64,000 bases of DNA from CAZYQW01 sp964649825 (lineage in GTDB: Bacteria > Planctomycetota > B15-G4 > JADJEK01): the NCBI GenBank assembly GCA_964649825.1, contig CAZYQW010000049.1:31420-95419 (forward strand), given 5' to 3'. Positions 46,517-55,670 of the stretch are shown here, in pieces. Each line of letters starts with the position of its first letter. The stretch's first letter is position 1. Both the position numbers and the translations under genes were made by a program. The notes beneath the pieces were generated by a model. That model was given only the letters and a program-made list of their open reading frames with translations, made no database searches and had not been told where the DNA came from.

Positions 46517-47077
46517 ATGAATCCAGCCCTCGCGAACTACGTCGAAGCCGTGCGCGGCATTTGCTCCGAGCCGATCTCCGATTCGGCGAAGGTCCGGCGC
46601 ATCCGCAAGGCGGCCGGAGATCTCGTCGCCGCGCCGCTCGAGCTGACGGAGGAACTGCTCGAGGTTCCCACCGGTGAAGGGTACGGGCGCAACCTGATCC
46701 ATCGCGATCCGGACCACGGCTTCGTCGTGATCGCGATGGTCTGGCCTCCGTCGACCGGGGGCCAACCGCACGACCACGGCACGTGGGGCGTCGTGGCCGT
46801 CGCCGAGGGCACGGTGAGGATCGAGAACTACTACCGCGACGACGATGGCTCCGACCCTGCGCACGCGTCGCTCGTCGCGGCATGCACCATCGACGGGACG
46901 CCGGGCGACACCGGCTACGTCCTCCCGCCGCACGAGGACGTTCACGCGATCTCGAATCCGTCGGCGGACAGAATGGCGATCTCCATCCACACCTACGGGT
47001 GCGACATCCGCGACTGCCGTATGTTCGATCGACAGGGGAACGTGACGCCCGTCCACCTCAGCTATCACAACGAGTGA
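46517..47077 (+). CDS. Cysteine dioxygenase family protein
   Basis: A 186-aa cupin of the cysteine dioxygenase family, which oxidises cysteine to cysteine sulfinate with non-haem iron. Iron ligands are visible as PHDHGTWGVVAVAEG (His85, His87) and EDVHAISN (His143); the conserved Tyr is in SIHTYG (Tyr160). Related thiol dioxygenases use other thiols such as 3-mercaptopropionate, so the substrate is not certain. It has only a weak ribosome site. It is transcribed alone, convergent with a lipoprotein gene whose stop abuts its own. Confidence 0.88.
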   Translation: MNPALANYVEAVRGICSEPISDSAKVRRIRKAAGDLVAAPLELTEELLEVPTGEGYGRNLIHRDPDHGFVVIAMVWPPSTGGQPHDHGTWGVVAVAEGTVRIENYYRDDDGSDPAHASLVAACTIDGTPGDTGYVLPPHEDVHAISNPSADRMAISIHTYGCDIRDCRMFDRQGNVTPVHLSYHNE

Positions 47078-47716
47078 TCACGGTGGGTCGACGCCGGCTT
47101 CGATCGCCGTCCCGACCCAGACCTCCCGTTCCGCGTCACGGTGGACGCGCGTGATGAGGTATCGAACCGGGCCCGACTCGGCGAGCGTCGGGCGGCCGAA
47201 GGGACCGAAGCGGGGCGGACCGCAGCGCGTGTACACGATCTCGAGAGCGATCCCTCGGTCGTTCCAGTCGAGCGCCACGCTCAACCGGTCGCGGCGCGCG
47301 TCCGCGTGGTCGCAGTCGACGTCCAAGCTCATCACGTACCAAGTGACGGAAGTCGCGACGTCGCTGGCCGGTCCAGGAAACCAGCCGACCAGCCCGTCCT
47401 CGGACCGCGCGGCGCCGCGAAGGCGGATGAGGTAGCCGTCATCGATCGGCTCGACGGTGCCGGGAAGCTCGACCTGGACGAGGCGCCGTTCGGGTCCACG
47501 ATCGAGAACGATGCGCAGGGAGGAGGTTTCGGGCTCCGACACCTCGTCGAGCCGCAGCCACCCCACGTCCAGACCTCCGACCGCTTCGACCTTCACGCCG
47601 TCGATGAGCGTGCGGATGACCATGACGTCCGGATCGGGCTCGAGCCCGGACTTCGGCATCGCTCGACAACCGACGAGTGCTCCGCAGGCGAGAGCGGCAA
47701 GACGGGAGGCGCGCAT
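47078..47716 (-). CDS. Lipoprotein of unknown function
   Basis: A 212-aa protein with a lipoprotein signal (MRASRLAALACGALVGC, lipobox LVGC with Cys17). The mature part is mostly beta-rich and polar, with FPGPASDVATSVTWYV and a DVDCDHADARRDRL segment; the additional Cys at ~130 and ~160 could form a disulphide. I do not recognise the family. Its stop directly follows the cysteine dioxygenase stop on the other strand, and it is divergent from the HEAT-repeat gene at 47821. Confidence 0.7.
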   Translation of the reverse strand: MRASRLAALACGALVGCRAMPKSGLEPDPDVMVIRTLIDGVKVEAVGGLDVGWLRLDEVSEPETSSLRIVLDRGPERRLVQVELPGTVEPIDDGYLIRLRGAARSEDGLVGWFPGPASDVATSVTWYVMSLDVDCDHADARRDRLSVALDWNDRGIALEIVYTRCGPPRFGPFGRPTLAESGPVRYLITRVHRDAEREVWVGTAIEAGVDPP

Positions 47717-47820
47717 GATCGACTCGAAGGATGATGGAACGAAGATCGTGGAAACATGCTAACGATCCGGCCGGAACGACGTCCGACCCAGCGCGCCCTG
47801 ATTCGACCGGAGCCGACTCG

Positions 47821-49590
47821 ATGATCCGTCCCGCGACGACTTGTCTCCTGCTCATGAGCGCGATCGGCCCCTCGCTCTTCGGCCACGGGGGTCAGTACAC
47901 CCAGCCCGGGAGGCCGGCTCCGGTCGGTCCGATGACGGGCGTTCGTCCCGAGGACGCGGGACGCTTCGGCGCCGGAGGCTCGGGGGTCGCGCCGAGCGTG
48001 ACGCCGCCGGGCGCGCTCGCACGCCAGACGGCGGGCAGCGGTGAGGATCCGTTCCGGGCGTGGTGGCGGCGCCAGTCGGCGACGCTCGTCGCCGGTCGCG
48101 GCACCGGCAGCGATCGCGATCGTCGCACGCGCGCCGCCGCGTCGCAGTGGGGACCGATCGAGTCGCTGCTGAAGGAGGCGCTCGGCGATCCGCAGCCGGA
48201 CGTCGTCGACTCGGCCCTGCTCGCGCGCGCGCGGACGACGTCGGTCGACCGGACCGGCGACGCGTTCGCCGAGCTCTGGCCGTACGTGGCTCATCCGGTC
48301 GAGTCGATTCGACGCTCCGCGCTGCTGTCGCTCGGCGTCCTCGGCAGCGACCGGGCGACGCCCGTGCTGCTCTCGTTCCTGAACGGCACCCGACAGACCG
48401 ACTCCGTCACGAACGGCGTCGCCGCGATCGCGTTGGGCATCCACTCCGATCCGATTGCGATCGCAGCGCTCGAGCGGGCCGTAGAGTCCGCTCCGGACGA
48501 GGACGTTCGGCAGGGGGCGATCGTCGCGCTCGGCTTGTTCGAACGCGGGTCACGCGAGGCGTTCCTCGCGCTCATGGGGTGGCTCGACTCGGAGTCGCTG
48601 CCGCCGGCCGCCGCCGCCCTCGTGCCGATCTCGATCGCTCGCCTCGGCGAGATCGCGGCGCCGGCCGTCCCGCCGCTCCGGAGGATCGCGCGACGCCTCC
48701 ACCTTCGGCCGACCCCGATGCAGCGCTCCTGCGTGATCGCGCTCGGAAAGCTCGCGTCGCCGGACGATCGCGAGACGCTCGAGCTCCTCGGCTGGATCTG
48801 CGCGAACCACCTCGACGCGGCCACCCGCGGTGAGGCGTGGCTCGCGCGCGGCGAGATCGCGGGCCGCTTCGTGGCCGGATCGACGGGCTCGTGCGCCGAC
48901 GAAGAGCGGCGCGCGCTGGTGAACGCGCTGATCGTCCCGAAGCGCCGGGTCGACCTGCCGTGGTGCGCCGTCGCCGCGGCGCGGTCGCTGCGCGACGCCG
49001 GCGCGGACGTGCAGTCCGACGCGCGCGACGCCCTCGAACGCATCGTCACGCGCGAGCGCTCCGCGACGACGCGCGGCGCGGCCGCCCTCGCGCTCGGGCT
49101 CCTCGACGCAAAGGACGTCGCGCCGCTCCTCCGCGTGACGATCGCCGAGGAGGAGGACCCGGGCGCTGCCGCACTCGTCGCCGCCGCGCTCGGGCTGCTC
49201 GGCGACGAGGCGGCGCTCCCGCTCCTGCGCGACCGCGCGACGATCTCGTCCCCGTCCGAGCTGCGCGACGCCGCGGCCGCCGCGATCGGGTTGATCTCGC
49301 CCGAGTTCGCGACCGACCTGTTCCGCCGCTCGTTCGCGCAGGCGATCACGGTCGAGGAACGGATCTTCGCCGCGCTCGCGCTCGGCCGGACCGGACGCAC
49401 CGCCGCGGTCCCGGACCTCGTCCGCGCCGCGAAGGACCCCGAGCTCGATTCGCTCTCGCGCGGCTTCTCGATCGTCGCGATCGGCCTGATCCTCGAGCGG
49501 CGGGGCCGCTCGTGGAACGCGCGGCTCTCCGACGGCTGGAACGACGCGATCGCGTCGCGCCCGGTGGCGGACCTCCTCAGCATCTTCTGA
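47821..49590 (+). CDS. Exported HEAT-repeat protein
   Basis: A 589-aa exported protein. ATG 47821 is chosen because it has GGAG upstream and opens a signal peptide (MIRPATTCLLLMSAIGPSLF). A Gly/Pro-rich linker (~25-75) leads to HEAT repeats across ~95-560, for example VESIRRSALLSLGVLGSDRA, VRQGAIVALGLFERGS and TTRGAAALALGLLDAKDV. No enzymatic motif is visible. Such exported HEAT proteins are frequent in Planctomycetes and probably act as scaffolds. It precedes the binding-protein/zincin fusion by 37 bp on the same strand and may be cotranscribed with it. Confidence 0.86.
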   Translation: MIRPATTCLLLMSAIGPSLFGHGGQYTQPGRPAPVGPMTGVRPEDAGRFGAGGSGVAPSVTPPGALARQTAGSGEDPFRAWWRRQSATLVAGRGTGSDRDRRTRAAASQWGPIESLLKEALGDPQPDVVDSALLARARTTSVDRTGDAFAELWPYVAHPVESIRRSALLSLGVLGSDRATPVLLSFLNGTRQTDSVTNGVAAIALGIHSDPIAIAALERAVESAPDEDVRQGAIVALGLFERGSREAFLALMGWLDSESLPPAAAALVPISIARLGEIAAPAVPPLRRIARRLHLRPTPMQRSCVIALGKLASPDDRETLELLGWICANHLDAATRGEAWLARGEIAGRFVAGSTGSCADEERRALVNALIVPKRRVDLPWCAVAAARSLRDAGADVQSDARDALERIVTRERSATTRGAAALALGLLDAKDVAPLLRVTIAEEEDPGAAALVAAALGLLGDEAALPLLRDRATISSPSELRDAAAAAIGLISPEFATDLFRRSFAQAITVEERIFAALALGRTGRTAAVPDLVRAAKDPELDSLSRGFSIVAIGLILERRGRSWNARLSDGWNDAIASRPVADLLSIF

Positions 49591-49627
49591 GGGCGGCCGG
49601 TTCGACGGCCGCGTACAATCCCGCGCC

Positions 49628-51427
49628 ATGGCCATGCAGCTCCTCAGCGCGCTCTTCCTCGCCGTCGCCGCCACCGCCGATCCGATCCCGATCGGACTCG
49701 TCGCGACGCGCACGGCCGCGGCCGACGCGAGCGGCCACGCGTTCGCGCTCGAGGCCGGCCGTCAGTGCGACGCGTTCTCCGCGCCCGGCGGTCGGGCCTC
49801 CATCCGGCTCGTCGTCGAGGACGACGCGGGGACCGAAGAGGGCGCGAAGGCGGCGATTGCTCGACTCGCCGAGCAGGGGGTGGTCGCGATCGTGGGACCG
49901 CTCGACGCCGGCCTCGCCGACGCGGCCGAGCGCGCCGCGGTCGCGCGCAAGATCCCGATCGTGCCGATCGCGCCGCCCATGGAACGGGTGGTCAACGAGA
50001 TCGACCGCACCATCCGCGAGCGCCTCCGCGCGGTCCGCATCGGGCTCATCACCGACAAGGATCGCTCGACGAAGGAGCTGAAGAAGTCGCTCGCCGCCCG
50101 GCTCCCGCATCCGTACGAGATCGTGGTCGAGCTCGACGTGGGGCTCGGCAAGGCGCTCCTGAAGCGCCTCGAGTCGAACCCGCCGGTCGTGCTCGTCGTC
50201 GACGCGACCGCGCCGGCCGTACGGGCCGCGATCGACGAATGCCTCGGCACGCTGCCGTTGCCGATCCTCCTCACGCCGCGCGCGGTCGGCGACGCGCTGA
50301 TCGGCATGGAGCGCGACGTGTTCGCGATCCTCCCGCGGTCGCTGGCGACCGTGCCGGGCGGCAGCCCCTTCCTGAAGGAGTTCCGCCGGACGCACGGTGA
50401 ACCCGGCTACGGGGTCGCCGAGGCGCTGGACGCGACGTCCGTGCTGCTCGACGTGATCGGCCGCGTCGAGAGCCCCACCCGCGACGCCATCGCGCGCGGC
50501 CTCGACGCGACGAAGCGCCAGGGACCGCGCGGCGCCGTCGAGGTCTCGACCACGCCGGCTCGACTCGACCTTCCGCTCGCGGTCTGGCACCTGCACAGAG
50601 GCGTGCCGGTGCCTTACCTCCCCGCTCCGATCCCGGCCGAGCTGATCGACCAGGGCACGGCTGCGTTGCGCGACGTCGACCCGACGCTCGGCGTTCCGTT
50701 CGCCACGTACCGCACCGACCGCTTCGAGCTCGAGGAGGACACGCAGTGGGTCCTCTTCACGTTCGGCCAGGCGGAGGAGTCGACGATCGACGAGGACCTC
50801 CGCGCGATCGGCCTGTCGACGGGCGGCTCCCATCCGCTCGTCGATCACCTCGTGAAGGAGGAGATCCTCGCGCGCCTGATGGCGATCAACTCCCTCAAGT
50901 TCCTGCGCAACGAGGACGGCACCGCGATTCCCGGCAAGAGCCTGAAGATCAGCTTCGCCACCCACCTCCCTCCGAAGGCGAGGCTCGGACGAGGCTGGAT
51001 CGCGGTGGTGGCCGGCGACGACGAGTTCGCGGGCGGCCGCGCCTACCCCGGCCAGGGGCGCGCCGAGATCTACTCGACGTTCATCCGCCGCACGATCTAC
51101 GAGCCGCACGCGCTGGACCCGCCCGTCGGATCGGACGACCTCACCTACCTCGACGGCTCCTATCGATTCGGCACCGACCGCGCGCGCGACAGGCGGAGCG
51201 AGTTGATCCGCGCGCTCATCAACGGCTACGCGGGTTCGATGGCGCTGACCGCCGCGCACGAGCTCGGGCACCTCGCGGGGCTCGATCACATCACCGATGA
51301 TCCGTACGGCATCATGAACGTCGAGGAGGGCGCGGGGATCGATCACGACGATGGGCGCTTCACGCCGTTCAACCTCGAAAAGCTGGTGAAGCGCCTCGGG
51401 GTCGTGCCCGAGCCGAAGAAGCGATGA
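49628..51427 (+). CDS. Periplasmic binding protein / zincin metalloprotease fusion
   Basis: A 599-aa exported protein (signal MAMQLLSALFLAVAATA). Residues ~20-330 look like a type I periplasmic binding protein of the branched-chain amino acid/receptor class (PIGLVATRTAAA, VVAIVGPLDAGLADAAE, VRIGLITDKDRSTKEL). Residues ~350-599 form a separate domain with HELGHLAGLDH (His544, Glu545, His548, His554), the HExxHxxGxxH zinc motif of metzincin-type proteases, and a possible Met-turn YGIMN (Met563). I know of no described protein with this combination. No Shine-Dalgarno is seen; TACAAT lies 8 nt before the ATG. The stop overlaps the aldo/keto reductase start by 4 bp. Confidence 0.8.
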   Translation: MAMQLLSALFLAVAATADPIPIGLVATRTAAADASGHAFALEAGRQCDAFSAPGGRASIRLVVEDDAGTEEGAKAAIARLAEQGVVAIVGPLDAGLADAAERAAVARKIPIVPIAPPMERVVNEIDRTIRERLRAVRIGLITDKDRSTKELKKSLAARLPHPYEIVVELDVGLGKALLKRLESNPPVVLVVDATAPAVRAAIDECLGTLPLPILLTPRAVGDALIGMERDVFAILPRSLATVPGGSPFLKEFRRTHGEPGYGVAEALDATSVLLDVIGRVESPTRDAIARGLDATKRQGPRGAVEVSTTPARLDLPLAVWHLHRGVPVPYLPAPIPAELIDQGTAALRDVDPTLGVPFATYRTDRFELEEDTQWVLFTFGQAEESTIDEDLRAIGLSTGGSHPLVDHLVKEEILARLMAINSLKFLRNEDGTAIPGKSLKISFATHLPPKARLGRGWIAVVAGDDEFAGGRAYPGQGRAEIYSTFIRRTIYEPHALDPPVGSDDLTYLDGSYRFGTDRARDRRSELIRALINGYAGSMALTAAHELGHLAGLDHITDDPYGIMNVEEGAGIDHDDGRFTPFNLEKLVKRLGVVPEPKKR

Positions 51428-52449
51428 ACGTCGCCGCGCGCGCGACCCTCGGCACGACGTCGGTCGAGGTGACGCGTCTCGGGCTCGGCACGGCACCGCT
51501 CGGCAACCTGTACGCGGCGGTGGCGGACGACGTCGCCCGCGGCGTGGTCGACGCCGCGCTCGACGCGGGGGTCGGCTTCGTCGACACCGCGCCGTTCTAC
51601 GGCTACGGTCTGAGCGAGCGCCGCGTCGGCGACGCGCTCCGCGCCCACGGCGCACGCCGGGGCCACGTCGTCCTCTCGACGAAGGTGGGCCGCCTCCTCG
51701 CGCCCCGCCGCGAAGGGCCGGCGCCGTCGCACGGGTTCGTCGACACGCTGCCGTTCGTGCCCGTCTTCGACTACTCGCGGGACGCCGTCGTCCGCTCGTT
51801 CGAGGACAGCCTGCAGCGGCTCGGCGTCGATCGGATCGACGTCCTCTTCGCCCACGACGTCGGTCGACTGACGCATCGCGACGATCACGACCGGACGCTC
51901 GGCGACCTCCTCGCGGGCGGGCTCCCCGCGCTCCACGCGCTGAAGGGCGACGGTCTCGTCGGCGCGATCGGCATCGGCGTGAACGAGACCGAGGTCTGCC
52001 TCGAGATCCTGAAGGACGCCGACCTGGACGTGATCCTGCTCGCCGGCCGCTACACGCTCCTCGACCAGCGCGCGCAGGATGACCTGCTCCCCGTCTGCGC
52101 CCGCCGCGGCGTCTCGGTCGTGCTCGGCGGCCCGTACAACTCCGGCATCCTCGCCACCGAGCCCTGCGACGACGCCACGTACGACTACGCGCGCGCCCCG
52201 GCCGACGTCGTCGCGCGCGCGCGTCGCCTGCACGAGGTCTGCCGCGCCCACGGCGTCTCCGTCTCGGCCGCCGCGCTGCAGTTCCCCCTCCACCATCCGG
52301 TCGTGGCGAGCGTGATCCCCGGCGCGCGCCACGCCGCGGAGGTCGAGGAGAACGTCGCCCGCTTCGCGACCGCGATCCCGGCCGCGCTCTGGCGCGACCT
52401 GAAGGCCGCGGGGCTCGTCCGCGCGGACGCACCGGTGGAGTCGTCGTGA
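51424..52449 (+). CDS. Aldo/keto reductase, D-threo-aldose/L-fucose dehydrogenase type
   Basis: A 341-aa TIM-barrel oxidoreductase. The active-site pattern is FVDTAPFYGYGLSERRVG (Asp and Tyr, ~52-69), a Lys in LSTKVGRLL, and His in FAHDVGR; a C-terminal NAD(P)-binding part has VSVIPGARH-like VIPGARHAAEVEEN. Length and the PFYGYGLSE segment fit the D-threo-aldose 1-dehydrogenase/L-fucose dehydrogenase/pyridoxal 4-dehydrogenase group. The adjacent lactonase supports sugar oxidation to a lactone. The start overlaps the upstream zincin fusion gene by 4 bp (ATGA). Confidence 0.87.
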   Translation: MNVAARATLGTTSVEVTRLGLGTAPLGNLYAAVADDVARGVVDAALDAGVGFVDTAPFYGYGLSERRVGDALRAHGARRGHVVLSTKVGRLLAPRREGPAPSHGFVDTLPFVPVFDYSRDAVVRSFEDSLQRLGVDRIDVLFAHDVGRLTHRDDHDRTLGDLLAGGLPALHALKGDGLVGAIGIGVNETEVCLEILKDADLDVILLAGRYTLLDQRAQDDLLPVCARRGVSVVLGGPYNSGILATEPCDDATYDYARAPADVVARARRLHEVCRAHGVSVSAAALQFPLHHPVVASVIPGARHAAEVEENVARFATAIPAALWRDLKAAGLVRADAPVESS

Positions 52450-53297
52450 CCGCGCCGGTCGTCGACGCCCACCAGCACTTCTGGAGGATCGCGCGCGGCG
52501 ACTACGAGTGGCTCACGCCCGCGCTCGGGCCGATCCACCGCGACTTCGGTCCGGACGACCTCGCGCCGATCCTCGCCCGCTGCGGCGTCGACCGGACGGT
52601 GCTCGTCCAGGCGGCCGCGACGACGGCGGAGACGCGCTTCCTGCTGGAGCTCGCGGAGCGAACGCCGTTCGTGGCGGGCGTGGTCGGCTGGATCGACTTC
52701 GAGAGCGATGACGTCGAACGGGACCTCGACGCGCTCGCCGCGAGCCCTCGGCTCCTCGGCGTCCGTCCGATGATCCAGGACGTCGCCGACGTCGATTGGA
52801 TGCTGGGCGCCGCGCCGGGGCCCGCGTTCCAGGCGCTCGTCGATCGCGACCTGACGTTCGACGCGCTCGTCAAGCCGCCCCACCTCCCGAACCTCCTCCG
52901 CCTGATCGACCGGCACCCCGGCCTGCGGGTGGTCGTCGACCACGCCGCGAAGCCGGCGATCCGGGACGGCGCGTTCGACGAATGGGCGCGCGACCTCGCG
53001 CGGATCGCGTGCGAGACAGAGGCGCGGTGCAAGCTCTCCGGCCTCGTGACCGAGGCCGGCGACGACCGCTCGCTGGGCGCGCTCGAGCCGTACCTCGACC
53101 ACGTCGTCCAGTCGTTCGGTCCCGACCGCGTGATGTGGGGCAGCGATTGGCCGGTGTGCATCCTGGGCGGCGGCTACGAAGCGTGGCACGACACGACGTT
53201 CGCGTACCTCGCCCGGCTCGACGCGACGGCACGCGCCCGCATCCTCGGCGGCACCGCGTCCGAGTTCTACCGTCTCGACGCGCGCGGCGGGGCCTGA
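52446..53297 (+). CDS. L-fuconolactonase-type amidohydrolase
   Basis: A 283-aa amidohydrolase-2 enzyme of the COG3618 group (L-fucono-1,5-lactonase, L-rhamnono-lactonase, PDC-lactonase like). Visible metal and active-site motifs are VDAHQHFW at the N-terminus, VVVDHAAKP (~155-163), and MWGSDWPVCI near the C-terminus. The family hydrolyses the lactone made by the preceding dehydrogenase to the free aldonic acid. The GTG start at 52446 overlaps the reductase stop by 4 bp (GTGA), so these two enzymes are probably consecutive steps in oxidising L-fucose or a related sugar. Confidence 0.87.
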   Translation: MTAPVVDAHQHFWRIARGDYEWLTPALGPIHRDFGPDDLAPILARCGVDRTVLVQAAATTAETRFLLELAERTPFVAGVVGWIDFESDDVERDLDALAASPRLLGVRPMIQDVADVDWMLGAAPGPAFQALVDRDLTFDALVKPPHLPNLLRLIDRHPGLRVVVDHAAKPAIRDGAFDEWARDLARIACETEARCKLSGLVTEAGDDRSLGALEPYLDHVVQSFGPDRVMWGSDWPVCILGGGYEAWHDTTFAYLARLDATARARILGGTASEFYRLDARGGA

Positions 53298-53454
53298 CCG
53301 CCGGAGCTCGGCGCGGCAAGCCCCTCGTCACCGGACTCATGCGGCGCAAGGAAGAGCCCCCTCACCATGCGTCCCCCGCTTTTCTGATCGAACGGGGCGC
53401 CACGAACCACTTCGACGCGCCCGTCTCGCCCCCATGCCCCGGACCGCCCTCTCG

Positions 53455-54363
53455 TCAGCGCCCGTACGCCTCGGGCCGCGCGTCGCGGCGAAGGTCCCAA
53501 CCCGATCCGTTGCCGGCCGCGAGGTCGTCGAGGTCGAGGTCCGCGATCACCAGCCGGTCGTCGTCCGACCGGTTCGGCCGCGGCCCGGCCGGGCCGACGA
53601 AGTGGCTGCCGCCGAAGTACTCGATCGCGAACGGCGGCTCGCTTCCCTTGCGATTCGACCCGCCGATGAAGATCGAGTGCCGCAGCGCGTCGACCGCGAA
53701 CTCCTGCTCCCACATCCGCCGCGACTGGGCGCCGAACGTCACGGCCGGCGAGAACACGATCTCCGCACCGTTCCTCGCGAGCGTCGCCATCACGCCCTCG
53801 AAGTGCCGGTCGTAGCAGATGGCGACGCCGACGCGACCGACGCGCGTCGCGAAGACGGGGAAGAACGGGTTCGCCGACACGTTGCGGACGAGGGGCCCGA
53901 GCCGTCCGTCGCTGCCGCGGTAGTAGAACGTCTCGTGGAACGAACCGCGGTCGTTCACGCCGCACGGGACGTGGACCTTGCGGAAGCGGCCGAGCACGGT
54001 CCCGTCGGCGTCGATGACGACGGCCGTGTTGAACCGCTCGCCGGTCTCGTCGTCCCGCTCGAAGATCGGCGCCACCACGACCATCCCGTGCCGGCGCGCC
54101 GCCTCGGTCATCGCGCGCACCGTCGTGCCGGACGAGACGCTCTCCGCGAGCCCGAGCCAGGATTCGTCCCGCTCGAGCGCGAAGTACGGCGCGGGGAAGA
54201 GCTCGCCGAGGCCGATCACGCGCACGCCGCGCGCCGCGGCCCGCTCGACGAGATCGACGTGATGGCGGACGTTCGCGTCACGGATGCGATCGACGTCTCG
54301 AGCCCCACCAAGGTCGGCGACGTTGCGCGTCTCGGTGAGCGCGGCGCGCACCGTTCGCGTCAT
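53455..54363 (-). CDS. Carbon-nitrogen hydrolase, beta-ureidopropionase-like
   Basis: A 302-aa nitrilase-superfamily amidase. The catalytic triad is Glu54 (GLGELFPAPY), Lys129 (RFRKVHVP) and Cys183 (VAICYDRHF). The YDRHFEG and FSPAVTFGAQS segments suit the beta-ureidopropionase / N-carbamoylputrescine amidase branch, which removes carbamoyl groups from N-carbamoyl amines as CO2 and ammonia. It is the last gene of the five-gene minus-strand unit; its ATG at 54363 overlaps the stop of the threonine-synthase-like gene. In this context it likely decarbamoylates a ureido intermediate. Confidence 0.88.
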   Translation of the reverse strand: MTRTVRAALTETRNVADLGGARDVDRIRDANVRHHVDLVERAAARGVRVIGLGELFPAPYFALERDESWLGLAESVSSGTTVRAMTEAARRHGMVVVAPIFERDDETGERFNTAVVIDADGTVLGRFRKVHVPCGVNDRGSFHETFYYRGSDGRLGPLVRNVSANPFFPVFATRVGRVGVAICYDRHFEGVMATLARNGAEIVFSPAVTFGAQSRRMWEQEFAVDALRHSIFIGGSNRKGSEPPFAIEYFGGSHFVGPAGPRPNRSDDDRLVIADLDLDDLAAGNGSGWDLRRDARPEAYGR

Positions 54364-55670
54364 CGCTTCACGCCGCTCAGGATCACGAGCGCGCTCTCCT
54401 CGGGCCACAGCTCGCCGGCGTCGCGCTGATGGAGCAGGCCGGCCACGCCGGCCGTGCCGGTGGCGCAGACCGAGATCCCCGTCCGGTCGGTGACGATGCG
54501 AAGGGCGTCGAACAGCTCGACCTCGGAGACGATGACCGCGTCGCCGCCGCAATCGAGCAGCGCGCGCACACCCTGGAACCAGTCGTACGTCTCGTCGTCG
54601 AGGATGCCGGCGGCGACGCTCTTCGGCTCCTCCTCCCAGGGCCACATGAACTCCGACCGATTCTGGACCGCCTCGGCCAGGGTCTCGGCCACGCTGATGC
54701 GCTTCAGGATCCTCTCGCGCACGCGGCCGAACGCGCGCGCGAACGGCGCCGACCCGTGCGACTGAACCGCGTGCAGCCGCGGCATTTTCGACCACACCCC
54801 GAGACGGATCAGGTCGCGCGCGCCCTGGGCGAACGCGGAGAGAAGCGCGCCGCCGCCGACCTGGACGAAGGCGTGATCGGGCGGCGGCGCTTCGGCGGCG
54901 AGCAGCGCCTCCGCCACCTCGTACACGAGGGTCGTCCCGCCCTCGATCACGGTGCCGTTCTCGACGCCCTGCACGGTGAACGGGAACGCGCCGTCGGCCA
55001 CCGCGTCGCGGTAGCGCAGCACGCACGGGTCCCCCGGGGGATCATCGGCCGCTCGGGCGCAGAGGACCAGCTCGACTCCGAGCTCCCGGAGACGTCGAAG
55101 GACGGACGGGGTCGCGTGCGGCGGCACGAAGACCTGCAGATCACGCCCCCCGGCCTTCGCGAGCACCGCCGCGGCGAGCGCCGCGTTCCCACAGCTCGCG
55201 ATCGCCAGCCTCGACGACTCATCCTTGGCGACGAGATCGAGGTGAAGCAGCGCGCCGAACAGGTGGCGGACCTTGTGGGAGCCGGCGACGTTCTCGGTCT
55301 CGTTCTTGACCCAGAGCGACTCGATCCCGACCGCGGAGGCGAGGTCCGCGTGCTCGATTCCCGGCGTGGTCGTCAGGCCGCGCCCATCGATCGCGGCGAT
55401 GCGCCGGTCGAGCTCGCGGACGCGCGCGACGTACGCGTCGTCGGACGTGCCCTGACGCCGCGCCGCCCGGTAGACGTGCAGCAGATGCCGGTAGCGGATG
55501 AACGGGTTCGGATCGTCTTCGGCGGGCTTGAACGCCACGCCCTCGAGGTCGAGGTTCCGCGTCAGCACGTGATCGCCGTCGTCGGTCCACGCGTTCGGGC
55601 AAGTCACGATGAAGGGGTCGTCGTCGTCGAAGCCGCACGCGTGGCAAACGAGCCGGCTCTCCAGTGTCAT
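54360..55670 (-). CDS. Threonine-synthase-like PLP enzyme with N-terminal Cys cluster
   Basis: A 436-aa fold-type II PLP enzyme. The cofactor Lys is in VAGSHKVRHLFGA (Lys133), the phosphate or substrate loop is SCGNAALAAAV, and the cofactor loop is QVGGGALLSA. An N-terminal CHACGF ... CPNA (Cys9, Cys12, Cys24) resembles a partial zinc ribbon as in some threonine synthases. The reaction could be a beta-elimination, beta-replacement or racemisation; it cannot be chosen from sequence. Both ends overlap neighbours by 4 bp. It is one of two different fold-type II enzymes in the same operon. Confidence 0.83.
   Translation of the reverse strand: MTLESRLVCHACGFDDDDPFIVTCPNAWTDDGDHVLTRNLDLEGVAFKPAEDDPNPFIRYRHLLHVYRAARRQGTSDDAYVARVRELDRRIAAIDGRGLTTTPGIEHADLASAVGIESLWVKNETENVAGSHKVRHLFGALLHLDLVAKDESSRLAIASCGNAALAAAVLAKAGGRDLQVFVPPHATPSVLRRLRELGVELVLCARAADDPPGDPCVLRYRDAVADGAFPFTVQGVENGTVIEGGTTLVYEVAEALLAAEAPPPDHAFVQVGGGALLSAFAQGARDLIRLGVWSKMPRLHAVQSHGSAPFARAFGRVRERILKRISVAETLAEAVQNRSEFMWPWEEEPKSVAAGILDDETYDWFQGVRALLDCGGDAVIVSEVELFDALRIVTDRTGISVCATGTAGVAGLLHQRDAGELWPEESALVILSGVKR

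Noticed and set aside
49577..52432. Minus-strand 951-aa open frame
   Set aside because: It is antisense to the zincin fusion and the aldo/keto reductase; simple Arg/Ala/Gly-rich composition.
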